Source of the DNA: Chitinophagaceae bacterium
GTDB taxonomy: Bacteria > Bacteroidota > Bacteroidia > Chitinophagales > Chitinophagaceae
DNA length: 64,000 bases
Assembly: GCA_016715365.1 (NCBI GenBank)
Contig: JADKAM010000004.1
Coordinates: 186,001-250,000, forward strand
Direction of reading: 5' to 3'
Part shown: positions 7,910-15,957 of the stretch, piece by piece
Position numbering within the stretch: position 1 is the stretch's first letter
Layout: each line of letters opens with the position of its first letter
Program-made: the position numbers and the translations under genes
Notes under the pieces: generated by a model
What the model was told of the DNA's origin: nothing
What the model saw: the letters and a program-made list of their open reading frames with translations, nothing else
The model's database searches: none

Positions 7910-9337
7910 GTGAGCCACGAAGCCATTTCGGTTTTTGATATGTTTAAAATTGGTGTAGGCCCGTCAAGCAGCCATACACTTGGCCCCTGGCGTGCTGCAC
8001 AACAGTTTACACAAGCTTTAATAAACAAGAATCTGCTGAATGATGTTAAGGCAATCCGTGTTTTACTCTACGGCTCCCTGGCAAAAACCGGTGTAGGACA
8101 TGGAACTGATATTGCAGTACAATTAGGTTTAAGCGGCGATGATCCTGTAAGTTTTGATGTGAATAATATTGATGCAAAAATTGCCGACATCAAACACATG
8201 AAGAAGATACTGCTATCGGGCAAACACGAAATTGATTTTGACCCTGCAGAAGATATCGAGTTTTTAATGAGCGAATCTTTACCCTTTCATCCCAATGCTT
8301 TAAGTTTTTTAGTTACCCTGCACAATGATGAAAATTTTGCAGAAACTTTCTATTCCATTGGCGGAGGCTTTGTTACCAAAGAGGGAGAAAGTCAGGACAG
8401 TACTGCAGATGTGCATCTTCCTTTTCCCATCAACACATCTGATGAGTTACTGCACTGGTGTATGAAAACCGGGCATAACATCAGCGAAGTGGTGCTGGAA
8501 AATGAAACAGCCTGGCGAAGCGAAGCAGCTACCAAAGCCGGCCTGCTCAATATCTGGAACGTAATGAAAGCCTGTATTTACCGTGGTTGCCATGTTGCCG
8601 GTATGTTGCCCGGCGGCTTACAGGTAAAGCGCCGTGCTGCCAGTTTAAATGATAAACTGATGAACGGCCGCACTTACACCGATTACAACAGCTGGCTGCA
8701 ACTGGTAAAAGACGGCGGCAATAATTTTACTTATATACTGGACTGGGTTAGTTGTTTTGCGCTGGCGGTGAATGAAGAGAATGCAAGTTTTGGCAGGGTA
8801 GTAACCGCCCCCACCAATGGTGCTGCCGGTGTTATACCGGCCGTACTGCAATATTATATTGCTTTTTGTGATGGCGATAAAGAAGAAAAAATAATTCAGT
8901 TTTTATTAACTGCTGCCGAAGTGGGCAGCATATTTAAGAAAGGCGCCACCATTTCTGCCGCCATGGGTGGTTGCCAGGCCGAAATTGGTGTTAGCAGTGC
9001 CATGGCCGCTGCTGCACTTACCGAATGCCTGGGCGGTACACAGCGCCAAACTTTAATGGCTGCTGAAATAGCCATGGAACATCACCTGGGCATGACCTGC
9101 GATCCCATTGGCGGACTGGTACAGGTACCCTGCATTGAACGCAATACCATGGGCGCCATCAAGGCAATTACTGCCAGCCAACTGGCCATGCAAAGCACCC
9201 CCGATTATGCCAAAGTAAGTTTAGACGGTGTTATAAAAACCATGTGGGAAACTGCCCTGGATATGAATCACAAATACAAAGAAACAGCGGATGGGGGGCT
9301 TGCTGTAAATGTGCCGCTGAGTCTTTCGGAGTGTTAG
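7910..9337 (+). CDS. sdaA: L-serine dehydratase, iron-sulfur, single chain
   Basis: 475 residues. It converts L-serine to pyruvate and ammonia with a [4Fe-4S] cluster. The N-terminal beta domain starts SVFDMFKIGVGPSSSHTLGP; the C-terminal alpha domain carries three cysteines in GGCQAEIG (about 355), MTCDPIGG (about 397) and VPCIERN (about 407). Their spacing matches the cluster ligands of the bacterial enzyme. The start is GTG 7910, the only in-frame start after the stop at 7898, and it places SVFDMFKIG where the family has it. Thirty nt separate it from the FKBP gene. Its TAG stop is the first unit of a 7-nt repeat array. Confidence 0.95.
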   Translation: MSHEAISVFDMFKIGVGPSSSHTLGPWRAAQQFTQALINKNLLNDVKAIRVLLYGSLAKTGVGHGTDIAVQLGLSGDDPVSFDVNNIDAKIADIKHMKKILLSGKHEIDFDPAEDIEFLMSESLPFHPNALSFLVTLHNDENFAETFYSIGGGFVTKEGESQDSTADVHLPFPINTSDELLHWCMKTGHNISEVVLENETAWRSEAATKAGLLNIWNVMKACIYRGCHVAGMLPGGLQVKRRAASLNDKLMNGRTYTDYNSWLQLVKDGGNNFTYILDWVSCFALAVNEENASFGRVVTAPTNGAAGVIPAVLQYYIAFCDGDKEEKIIQFLLTAAEVGSIFKKGATISAAMGGCQAEIGVSSAMAAAALTECLGGTQRQTLMAAEIAMEHHLGMTCDPIGGLVQVPCIERNTMGAIKAITASQLAMQSTPDYAKVSLDGVIKTMWETALDMNHKYKETADGGLAVNVPLSLSEC

Positions 9338-9447
9338 TTTTTAGTTTTTAGTTCATAGTTCATAGTTCATAGTTTTTAGTTCTTAGTTTTTAGTTGGGAG
9401 TTTGCAGCCGACGGGTCTTAACTAAGAACTAAGAACTAAGAACCCTA
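9335..9447. repeat. Inverted 7-nt-period arrays between sdaA and smpB
   Basis: Nine tandem TAGTTnn 7-mers (TAGTTTT, TAGTTCA, TAGTTCT) occupy 9335-9397. An opposing block of complementary 7-mers (GAACTAA) occupies about 9418-9442. Together they can fold into a long hairpin between two convergent genes, possibly acting as a bidirectional terminator. The array supplies or touches the stop codons of both genes. Confidence 0.85.
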
Positions 9448-9882
9448 AACTCCGTACTTTCTTTTAATATCCCTATCCGTCTCCCGCTCTTTAATGCTAT
9501 CTCTTTTATCGTAATTCTTTTTGCCTTTGCCAAGGCCGATCTCCATTTTAAAATAGCCGGATTCAGCTAAGAATAAGCGTAGCGGTATAATGGAATAACC
9601 TTTCTCTTTGATCTTATTTTCCAGCTTTTTTAATTCACGTTTGTTGAGGAGCAGCTTTCTTTCCTGCAGGGGTTCGTGGTTGCTGTAGGTACCAAAAGCG
9701 TATTCAGAAATGTGCAGACTTTTTACAAACAGTTCTCCCTGGTGAAAAATGCAGTAACTGTCATTAAAGCTGGCTTTGCCAGCCCGCAATGATTTTATTT
9801 CGGTACCGCTTAGTACCATGCCGGCTATATAAGTTGCTTCAAAAAAGTATTCGTAATGTGCCTTGCGGTTTGTAAGTTCCAA
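9445..9882 (-). CDS. smpB: SsrA-binding protein SmpB
   Basis: 145 residues. It binds tmRNA and takes it to stalled ribosomes for trans-translation. Signatures: NRKAHYEYFFEATYIAGMVLSGTEIKSLRAG, LHISEYAFGTY, and the basic tail KKNYDKRDSIKERE that enters the mRNA channel. The start is TTG 9882; no ATG is available upstream, and a TACCTTTG promoter box sits 17 nt before it. The tmRNA gene itself is not in this window. Confidence 0.96.
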   Translation of the reverse strand: MELTNRKAHYEYFFEATYIAGMVLSGTEIKSLRAGKASFNDSYCIFHQGELFVKSLHISEYAFGTYSNHEPLQERKLLLNKRELKKLENKIKEKGYSIIPLRLFLAESGYFKMEIGLGKGKKNYDKRDSIKERETDRDIKRKYGV

Positions 9883-9898
9883 TGCCTCTGTTTTTTTG

Positions 9899-9906
9899 CA
9901 AAGGTA
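9899..9906 (-). promoter_or_regulatory. -7 box TACCTTTG of smpB
   Basis: Reverse-strand match to TAnnTTTG, 17 nt before the TTG start; it helps fix that start. Confidence 0.5.
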
Positions 9907-10032
9907 TTGGGTTTGTTTTTGTTTGGGATAGAAGAAAATTATTTGATTAATATAAAATTAGAGGATTGACGAAGAACTAATATGTAAATATTGTTTTATG
10001 CAAAAATGTAGAGTATATTAGCGGAAATACTA

Positions 10033-10044
10033 TTGTTGGGCGTA
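10033..10044 (+). repeat. Left 12-bp inverted repeat with integron-type core GTTGGGC
   Basis: TTGTTGGGCGTA matches the reverse complement of 10740-10751 exactly. The core GTTGGGC fits GTTRRRY, the right-hand core of integron attC sites. It stands 31 nt before the TIR-like gene. No integrase is in the window. Confidence 0.6.
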
Positions 10045-10075
10045 ATTTTAAATCGACACAATTAACAACTCATAT

Positions 10076-10735
10076 ATGGGACAATTAAACGTTTTTATAA
10101 GTGTTGGTGGTACAGCTACCGAAACACAAGAAATCTTTGTTTCTGCAATTGAAAATAGATTAAGAAGTGAAAATTTAATTCCAAACACCGTTGGTAGAAA
10201 TAAGTTTAGTGCTGACTCGCCATTAAAGACAGTTAACGAATTAATGAATGATTGTTCAGGAACTATTATAGTAGCACTTGAACGTACATATTTTCCAAAT
10301 GGGCTTGAAAAACGAGGTGGCGAAAAAGAGACAAAATTGACAGAGACAAAATTCGCCACACCTTGGAATCAAATTGAGGCAGCAATGGCATACTCTAAAG
10401 GACAACCATTAATGTTGATTATAGAAGAAGGGCTTAAAAGCGAAGGACTTTTAGAAAAAGGATACGATTGGTATGTTATGTGGGTAAAGCCAGACAAATC
10501 TTCTCTTTCATCAACTGAATTTAATGGTGTTTTATCAAGTTGGAAAAATAAAGTTGAATTATATAATACAAACAAAACAAAATTAGTTTCTGGTAAGACA
10601 GAGATAAATCCAGCAGACTTAACCGTAGGTGAACTTATAAAAAATCTTAAAACCTCTCAACTTTGGGCTGTATTGGTAGGACTTGTTGGACTTATTGTTG
10701 GAGCATTTGCTATTGGACAACATTTTGCGAAATAA
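10076..10735 (+). CDS. Membrane-anchored TIR/nucleoside-deoxyribosyltransferase-like protein, possible defence effector
   Basis: 219 residues. The N-terminal 150 residues look like a flavodoxin-like alpha/beta domain: strand LNVFISVGG, strand GTIIVALERTYF, then TPWNQIEAAMAYSKGQPLMLIIEEG. A Glu followed by small residues and GxP resembles the catalytic helix of deoxyribosyltransferase and TIR-type NAD hydrolases. A membrane helix at about 193-213 anchors the C-terminus. I do not recognise an exact family. The gene is richer in A/T than its neighbours and sits between perfect 12-bp inverted repeats, so transfer is likely. A phage-defence role is inference from fold, membrane anchor and context. 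Confidence 0.55.
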   Translation: MGQLNVFISVGGTATETQEIFVSAIENRLRSENLIPNTVGRNKFSADSPLKTVNELMNDCSGTIIVALERTYFPNGLEKRGGEKETKLTETKFATPWNQIEAAMAYSKGQPLMLIIEEGLKSEGLLEKGYDWYVMWVKPDKSSLSSTEFNGVLSSWKNKVELYNTNKTKLVSGKTEINPADLTVGELIKNLKTSQLWAVLVGLVGLIVGAFAIGQHFAK

Positions 10736-10739
10736 AAAC

Positions 10740-10777
10740 TACGCCCAACAAGAACTCCCGTTCGTGGGCCCACGAAC
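10740..10777 (+). repeat. Right 12-bp inverted repeat plus 18-bp palindrome
   Basis: TACGCCCAACAA (10740-10751) contains GCCCAAC, which fits RYYYAAC, the left core of attC sites. An 18-bp perfect palindrome, GTTCGTGGGCCCACGAAC, follows at 10760-10777. A matching GTTRRRY is not found downstream, so a whole attC site is not shown. The rest of the gap to 10957 shows no gene. Confidence 0.6.
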
Positions 10778-10957
10778 CAAAATGCTGCATAACAAAAAGC
10801 TGTAATGATTGAGTTAGCACCCACAGTTCATAACAGTAAGCTGGATCGGTTACGGGCTGTGCGTTGTTTAATTTCACAACTGCATAATGCCCTGCCTGTT
10901 GTCTGCTATTTACAGAAATCTTTTCTTATTGAAATGCTATGCGGGTAATATTACAAA

Positions 10958-11537
10958 ATGAAAAATAACATTAAGCTTGAACTTAAAATTTGGGTTATTT
11001 ATTTCGTAACAATAATCCTGTCAGTTTATGCGCATGAATTAGGGCATTGCATATACGTGTGGCTTCAAGGATATAAAGCAATTCCTACTCCTGCCAAAAG
11101 CTATATAGCCGATAATTTTCCAGCAAATTTAAATCAGTATTTTTTTTCTGAGTGGGATAGCCGGCTCTGTATTGTTTGTATTGGCCGGCTTTTTATTTTA
11201 CTATTTTGTAAATAATAAATTCAGTTCAGCTATTCTTGCTGCAGCTATTGTTGCACCAGGTATGTATACCATCAGGTTTATATTGAGTGGCAGGGGCCAC
11301 GATGGAACAGAGTTTCAGGAAGCTCAGGGAGCATTAGGTTTACATTACAGCGGCCATTCGCTGGATTGGTTTTTTTTATTACTATTTCTATCAGGCACCA
11401 TGATATGGTTCATAAAATCTAAACCCAACTTTAAAATCTTAGGTAGGCTTTTCATCGGTACAATCCTCACAATTATCTTCTTTATTGCATTACAAAGCGT
11501 AAACAATAAAATTTTTGATCCGATGTTTAATAGTTAA
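10958..11537 (+). pseudogene. HEXXH membrane protein, frameshifted at a T8 run
   Basis: Two ORFs (10958-11215 and, one frame on, about 11172-11537) join into one protein of about 192 residues if one T is removed from the eight T at 11140-11147. The joined region then reads FFLSGIAGSVLFVLAGFLF, a clean membrane helix. The first part has a membrane helix with YAHELGHCIYV, the HEXXH zinc-protease motif; the second has about three more helices and a polar GRGHDGTEFQE segment. It resembles integral-membrane metallopeptidases of the M50 kind, but the exact family is not recognised. The break may be a sequencing error, true decay, or be repaired by transcript slippage. Confidence 0.6.
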
Positions 11538-11656
11538 GTTTATCTGGTGTAGCTATCAGTGTGTTAAAATACCGTACCTCTCCCATTCCCAATAGTTACA
11601 AGATTATTATGTTTTTCATACCGGCACGTCGATTGCTTCTTCAAAAATAAAAAGAT

Positions 11657-11824
11657 ATGAAAACTACATTCATTATTACCGCAGCAACTTTAGCTGGAGT
11701 GCTTTTAGTTAAACTTTTAATGAATAAAAAGGAAGCTGTTGTGGAAATGGCAGATCCCGCCACAGTAAAAAGAAGCCACCATCTTACTGATGTATTTGCC
11801 CAGGCAAAAAATCATAATGAATAA
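11657..11824 (+). CDS. 55-residue single-pass membrane peptide, unknown
   Basis: ATG 11657 to TAA 11824. Met-Lys start, hydrophobic helix at about 4-22 (FIITAATLAGVLLVKLL), then a charged tail with KRSHHLTDVFAQAK. The clear helix-plus-polar-tail structure suggests it is real. No family is recognised and no partner gene overlaps it. Confidence 0.5.
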   Translation: MKTTFIITAATLAGVLLVKLLMNKKEAVVEMADPATVKRSHHLTDVFAQAKNHNE

Positions 11825-11889
11825 TATTGCGGGGATTTTTACAGGAACCGTAAAACCTGGAATAGTTCTGGTACATTGTGAAACAATGA

Positions 11890-12612
11890 TCAAGGGCAGC
11901 TTCCAGCTTTAAAAAAGAGTTGGTTTCCTTGTTTTAAAAAAGTGGTGGTGATCTTATTAAAAGATCCATTGCTGTTCTGTTTCAATAATGAAACACCGGT
12001 ATTGTACTTTTGAATGATGAATGCAAGTACCATTTCATCGGTACAATTGAATCCATATTTCATTTCCCTGGCTTCATCAGTAATGGCAACCGCAAAACCG
12101 GGCGGCCCACCTACAAAAGCCGGAGGCTGTGGCGGGTGCTTCTTTATAAATTCAAGAGCAGCTGCAATATCAGTAACCAGCAATGCATACACTGTACCAG
12201 CCGTTGTTACCACAAACCTTTTGTTATAAACCGGCTTGTTTTTATTGATGTCTAATAATCCATAAAAATCACCGGCATCGGGGGGTAAATTGTTGGGGTG
12301 ATTATGCAGATCGGCAAAGGCATTTGCAATGGCAGGCACTTTGCCACTGGTATTACCGCCGCTTAATATGGATGACGCAATCATATTTCCGGCAACATCT
12401 TTTCCAAAGCTGACGCAATGTTCCTTCTTATCAAATACAAAAGCATTTTTTATTTTAGCCAAAGCAAGATGATATAAACTGTCTTTTGCAAACTCCGTTG
12501 CAGCGGCGGCACCAGTTCTTGCTTCTTCGCATGGATCTGGTTTTTGAGATATGGGCATACTCCCAAAGTACAGGCTGAAAAAGAGATTGAATATGAACGG
12601 GAGAAAGTTCAT
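11890..12612 (-). CDS. Exported protein with a JAMM-like HxHP motif
   Basis: 240 residues with a hydrophobic N-terminus acting as signal peptide. At about residues 102-117 it reads ADLHNHPNNLPPDAGDFY. This resembles the JAB1/MPN (JAMM, RadC-like) zinc motif HxHP...S..D, but it is one residue shorter and has Asp where Ser is usual. The following VVTTAGTVYALLVTD fits the next strands of that fold. Only a Cys near the end (GSCP) could pair with an earlier Cys. It is 9 nt downstream of the T9SS cargo gene on the same strand, so it is probably in the same operon. Activity as an isopeptidase is uncertain. Confidence 0.55.
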   Translation of the reverse strand: MNFLPFIFNLFFSLYFGSMPISQKPDPCEEARTGAAAATEFAKDSLYHLALAKIKNAFVFDKKEHCVSFGKDVAGNMIASSILSGGNTSGKVPAIANAFADLHNHPNNLPPDAGDFYGLLDINKNKPVYNKRFVVTTAGTVYALLVTDIAAALEFIKKHPPQPPAFVGGPPGFAVAITDEAREMKYGFNCTDEMVLAFIIQKYNTGVSLLKQNSNGSFNKITTTFLKQGNQLFFKAGSCP

Positions 12613-12621
12613 TGTTGAAAA

Positions 12622-14916
12622 TTATCTAATAATCATTATAAATCCCGTAAATGGCTCTCTTCCGCTGCCCGGTTCAATAATGTAGTAGTAAGTATCAACA
12701 GGTAATTCTTTGCCTTTGTATTTTCCATCCCAGGCCTGGTAGCGGCCCAGGCATTCAAATACTTTTTGCCCGGCACGGGTAAATACGGTTGTGTGCTGGC
12801 TGGGATATTCATCCAGGTATTGTATTTCCCAAAGATCATTGATACGGTCATTGTTGGGCGAAAAAGTATTGGGTATGCGTGGTATTTTTAAAACATCAAC
12901 ATACATTTCATCAGCAACGGAACAGCCACCTTTGCCGGTTACGGTAAGGGTATATACAATATCAAATTTGGCATCAATACACTTTGGAGTAATGTTGGTT
13001 GGGTTATTCAGGTATTGAGATGGGGTCCACAAATACTGAAGCTCATTTCCGCTTGCTGCAGCGTTGATGGTGATGGAGCCGCCTTCCAGTACTGTTCTGT
13101 CGGGCCCGGCATGGACAGTGGGATAGGAGTGAACGGTTAAGGGTTTGGTGAGTGTTCCTGATTTACATCCAAAACTATTTACTGTATTCAGGCTTACTTG
13201 GTAAGTTTGCGGGCCTGTATAAATGTATAAAACGTTTTTTGTGTTTCTTATTCTGCCATCGCCTAAATCCCAGTTCCACTGTACAGTTGTGCCATCCATA
13301 CTATTGGTTGAGTCGGTTAAAAACACAGCGTCGCCCAGGCAGATATCTGGTTTACTGATACCAAAATTTATTTTTGGTTGAGGGTGAATTGTATTGACCA
13401 GGATGGTAGTATCCTTTACACATCCGCCATTGCTGGTTACCCGCAGGTACACCTGGTACTGGCCGGTATTGGTGTATACATGCGTGGGAGTTTTAAGCGT
13501 AGATGAATTTGCAGGTCCGCTTAAAGGGTCATCAAAAATCCAACGGTATTGAAATAAGTTTTCTGATCCGTCAGATATGCTGGATAGATTTGCAAAAGTG
13601 ATGGAAGCATTTTGTAAACAAACCGTATCGGGAAAAGCAAAATTGGAAACAGGTTTTGGCAGCACATTAAAAGGAATGGCAGAGCCGGCAATGGAAGGTG
13701 TATCGCATTCGCTTAACAGTGTATTACCATCGCTGCCTGCCCTTAGTACGATCTGAAAATTACCCGGTTGTAATAAAGTTGAATTGAAGTGTAAAACGAT
13801 CTGCCTGGTCAATCCACCCACACAATTTACCGGCAATGCATTGCTGATATTGACAGGATAGGTTCCGGTTACAAAAAAATCGCTGCCGTCAGGCGCTACG
13901 GAGCTGCATTTAATCATTTCGGGGAAATAAAGGAACACCGAATCGGTACTGCATTTGTTATTGGTAAGGTGATCAAAAGGAACGGGTATTGGAGATAAAA
14001 CAGTAAATGGGATAGCTTCATCAACGGGGATGCCATTATCGCAAAGGTCCCATATCGTATTGCCATCGCCTCCATTTTTCGCAATTAAATTATAGTTGCC
14101 AAAGGGTAAGGGAGCACTAAAAGTCAGTAGAACCGAATCCATATCAAAAGCATTGCTGCAACTTATCCCTGTAGCGCTGGTGATGAAAATGCCAGGCGGA
14201 GAGGGATTTATCCTGAAATCTGACCCATCAGCCATCAGCGTACTGCATTTCATTTTCTTATTAAGCTTTACCAATATTTTGCTGCCATCGCAGGTTGCAC
14301 GGCTGGCCGTAAACATGTGGGGTGGTAAGGTATCTGTAATAACAGCCGTGTTGCCCGGGCCTCCAAAAGACAGATTGTATCCAAACTGTGTGTTTTCAAA
14401 ATGGCTAACCAGTAAAAGGTAATTATGACCGGCAATCAGGTCTGGCATCAGCGTAAAGCGGTTTTGGAAAGGCCCCTGGCACTCAACCAGTGAAACCCCG
14501 CCTGAGTCTTCGCAGGCACCGGTTACGCCACCAACCCCCGACCAACTGCACACCACGAACATGGTGGTATCCGTATAAATATCCTGTGGATTTTTTCCCG
14601 TTACATCAAATATCTGCCAGTCGTAATCTTCACTAAGTACATCAGGTGTAATAAAAAATGCCAGTTTACCACTTTGAAAGCAGGTGAATTTGTACCAAAA
14701 GGGATTCTTGTCTGTGTACATCGTGTCATCAACACAAAGTGAAGCAACCCTTCTTTGTCCGCATATCGGTACCGTATCCATATGAAAAACTGAAGTGCCA
14801 CAAACAGGGAATGCCGTTTCGGGATTTTGGCCAAGTATGGTGCAGGGTGTGGTTTGTGCAAAAGAACTACCCGATAATAGCAATAAGATAAGTATTGGTA
14901 GCCTGTTAAGCAGCAT
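12622..14916 (-). CDS. Secreted T9SS type B cargo with PKD domains
   Basis: 764 residues. Signal peptide ending near SSFAQ. The N-terminal part is beta-rich; two similar modules follow (DGSDFRINP..., DGSDFFVTG..., each with SDGNTLL/DGNTIWD). Two PKD-type domains lie at about 430-600 (NASITFANLSS, FQYRWIFDD, WNWDLGDG). The C-terminus, PNTFSPNNDRINDLW...YDT-like YYYIIEPG, is the gliding-motility-associated CHU_C/type B sorting domain that directs export through the type IX secretion system to the surface. A role in adhesion is likely but unproven. Followed by the JAMM-like gene. Confidence 0.88.
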   Translation of the reverse strand: MLLNRLPILILLLLSGSSFAQTTPCTILGQNPETAFPVCGTSVFHMDTVPICGQRRVASLCVDDTMYTDKNPFWYKFTCFQSGKLAFFITPDVLSEDYDWQIFDVTGKNPQDIYTDTTMFVVCSWSGVGGVTGACEDSGGVSLVECQGPFQNRFTLMPDLIAGHNYLLLVSHFENTQFGYNLSFGGPGNTAVITDTLPPHMFTASRATCDGSKILVKLNKKMKCSTLMADGSDFRINPSPPGIFITSATGISCSNAFDMDSVLLTFSAPLPFGNYNLIAKNGGDGNTIWDLCDNGIPVDEAIPFTVLSPIPVPFDHLTNNKCSTDSVFLYFPEMIKCSSVAPDGSDFFVTGTYPVNISNALPVNCVGGLTRQIVLHFNSTLLQPGNFQIVLRAGSDGNTLLSECDTPSIAGSAIPFNVLPKPVSNFAFPDTVCLQNASITFANLSSISDGSENLFQYRWIFDDPLSGPANSSTLKTPTHVYTNTGQYQVYLRVTSNGGCVKDTTILVNTIHPQPKINFGISKPDICLGDAVFLTDSTNSMDGTTVQWNWDLGDGRIRNTKNVLYIYTGPQTYQVSLNTVNSFGCKSGTLTKPLTVHSYPTVHAGPDRTVLEGGSITINAAASGNELQYLWTPSQYLNNPTNITPKCIDAKFDIVYTLTVTGKGGCSVADEMYVDVLKIPRIPNTFSPNNDRINDLWEIQYLDEYPSQHTTVFTRAGQKVFECLGRYQAWDGKYKGKELPVDTYYYIIEPGSGREPFTGFIMIIR

Positions 14917-14977
14917 ATTTTTAATTATTAATACTGCAAGATTGCTGTAGAGAATTAAGAGATGCCTGCAGTAAATA

Positions 14978-15889
14978 TTAACTTTTAAACAGAACCAACA
15001 AGTTACCCAATTTTTCTTTTAGATTTTTACGATGAACAATAAAATCTAAAAATCCATGCTCCAGTAAAAATTCGCTGCGCTGAAAACCTTCGGGCAGGTC
15101 TTTTTTAATGGTTTCTTTAATTACCCGTGGACCGGCAAAACCAATCAGGGCATCGGGTTCGGCACAAATTACATCGCCCAACATGGCAAAGGACGCGGTG
15201 GTACCACCAAAAGTAGGATCGGTACAAAGAGAGATGTAGGGAATTTTTTTATCGCTGAGTTGAGATAGTTTTCCGGAGGTTTTTGCCAGTTGCATTAATG
15301 AAAAGGCACTTTCCATCATTCTGGCGCCGCCACTTTTGTTAATGATCATGAACGGGATATTGTGCTCCATGCAATAATCGCAGGCACGGCTTATTTTTTC
15401 GCCCATCACACTGCCCAGGCTGCCGCCAATAAATTCAAAATCCATGCAGGCAACAACCAGGTCGTTACCATTTATTTTTCCATGAGCTACGGTAATTGAA
15501 TCGTGGATACCGGTTTTTTCATAGGTTTCTTCCAGTCGTTTACCATAAGCTTTGAGGTCAACAAACTCTAAATAATCTTTGGATATGATGTTGGCAAAAA
15601 GTTCGGTATACTGATTTTCGTCAAACAGAATTTCAAAATACTCCTGGCTGCCAATGCGGTGGTGGTATTCGCATTTGGGGCAAACAAATTTGTTTTCGGC
15701 AAGTTCAGAAACCGGGCTGGTATATTTACAGGAAGGGCATTTAGACCAAAGGCCTTCCGGGGCATCTTTTTTATCTTTGGTAGATGTAAGAATGCCTTTT
15801 TTCATGCGTTTGAACCAGTTCGCTTTATTCACTTCGGCAGTTTCTTCTTCACCCGCCAGGCTGGCATCAAAATCTTCTTCTTTCTTCAT
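14978..15889 (-). CDS. accD: Acetyl-CoA carboxylase carboxyltransferase subunit beta
   Basis: 303 residues. Together with AccA it transfers carboxyl from biotin to acetyl-CoA, the first step of fatty acid synthesis. A four-cysteine zinc finger is visible at about 49-75 (CPSC...CPKC), followed by the crotonase-fold carboxyltransferase domain with INKSGGARMMES, CTDPTFGGTTASFAMLGD and GFAGPRVI. It lies 68 nt downstream of the aldolase gene on the same strand, so cotranscription is possible. Confidence 0.96.
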   Translation of the reverse strand: MKKEEDFDASLAGEEETAEVNKANWFKRMKKGILTSTKDKKDAPEGLWSKCPSCKYTSPVSELAENKFVCPKCEYHHRIGSQEYFEILFDENQYTELFANIISKDYLEFVDLKAYGKRLEETYEKTGIHDSITVAHGKINGNDLVVACMDFEFIGGSLGSVMGEKISRACDYCMEHNIPFMIINKSGGARMMESAFSLMQLAKTSGKLSQLSDKKIPYISLCTDPTFGGTTASFAMLGDVICAEPDALIGFAGPRVIKETIKKDLPEGFQRSEFLLEHGFLDFIVHRKNLKEKLGNLLVLFKS

Positions 15890-15957
15890 CAGTTTTCGCT
15901 TAATTGTTAATGTTTATTGCGTTTACGGCTGTAAACAACAGGCAAATTAAAACTGAA

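Noticed and set aside
10740..10860. Complete attC site
   Set aside because: Only the left core and a palindrome are present; I found no GTTRRRY partner downstream and no integrase, so only attC-like halves are claimed.
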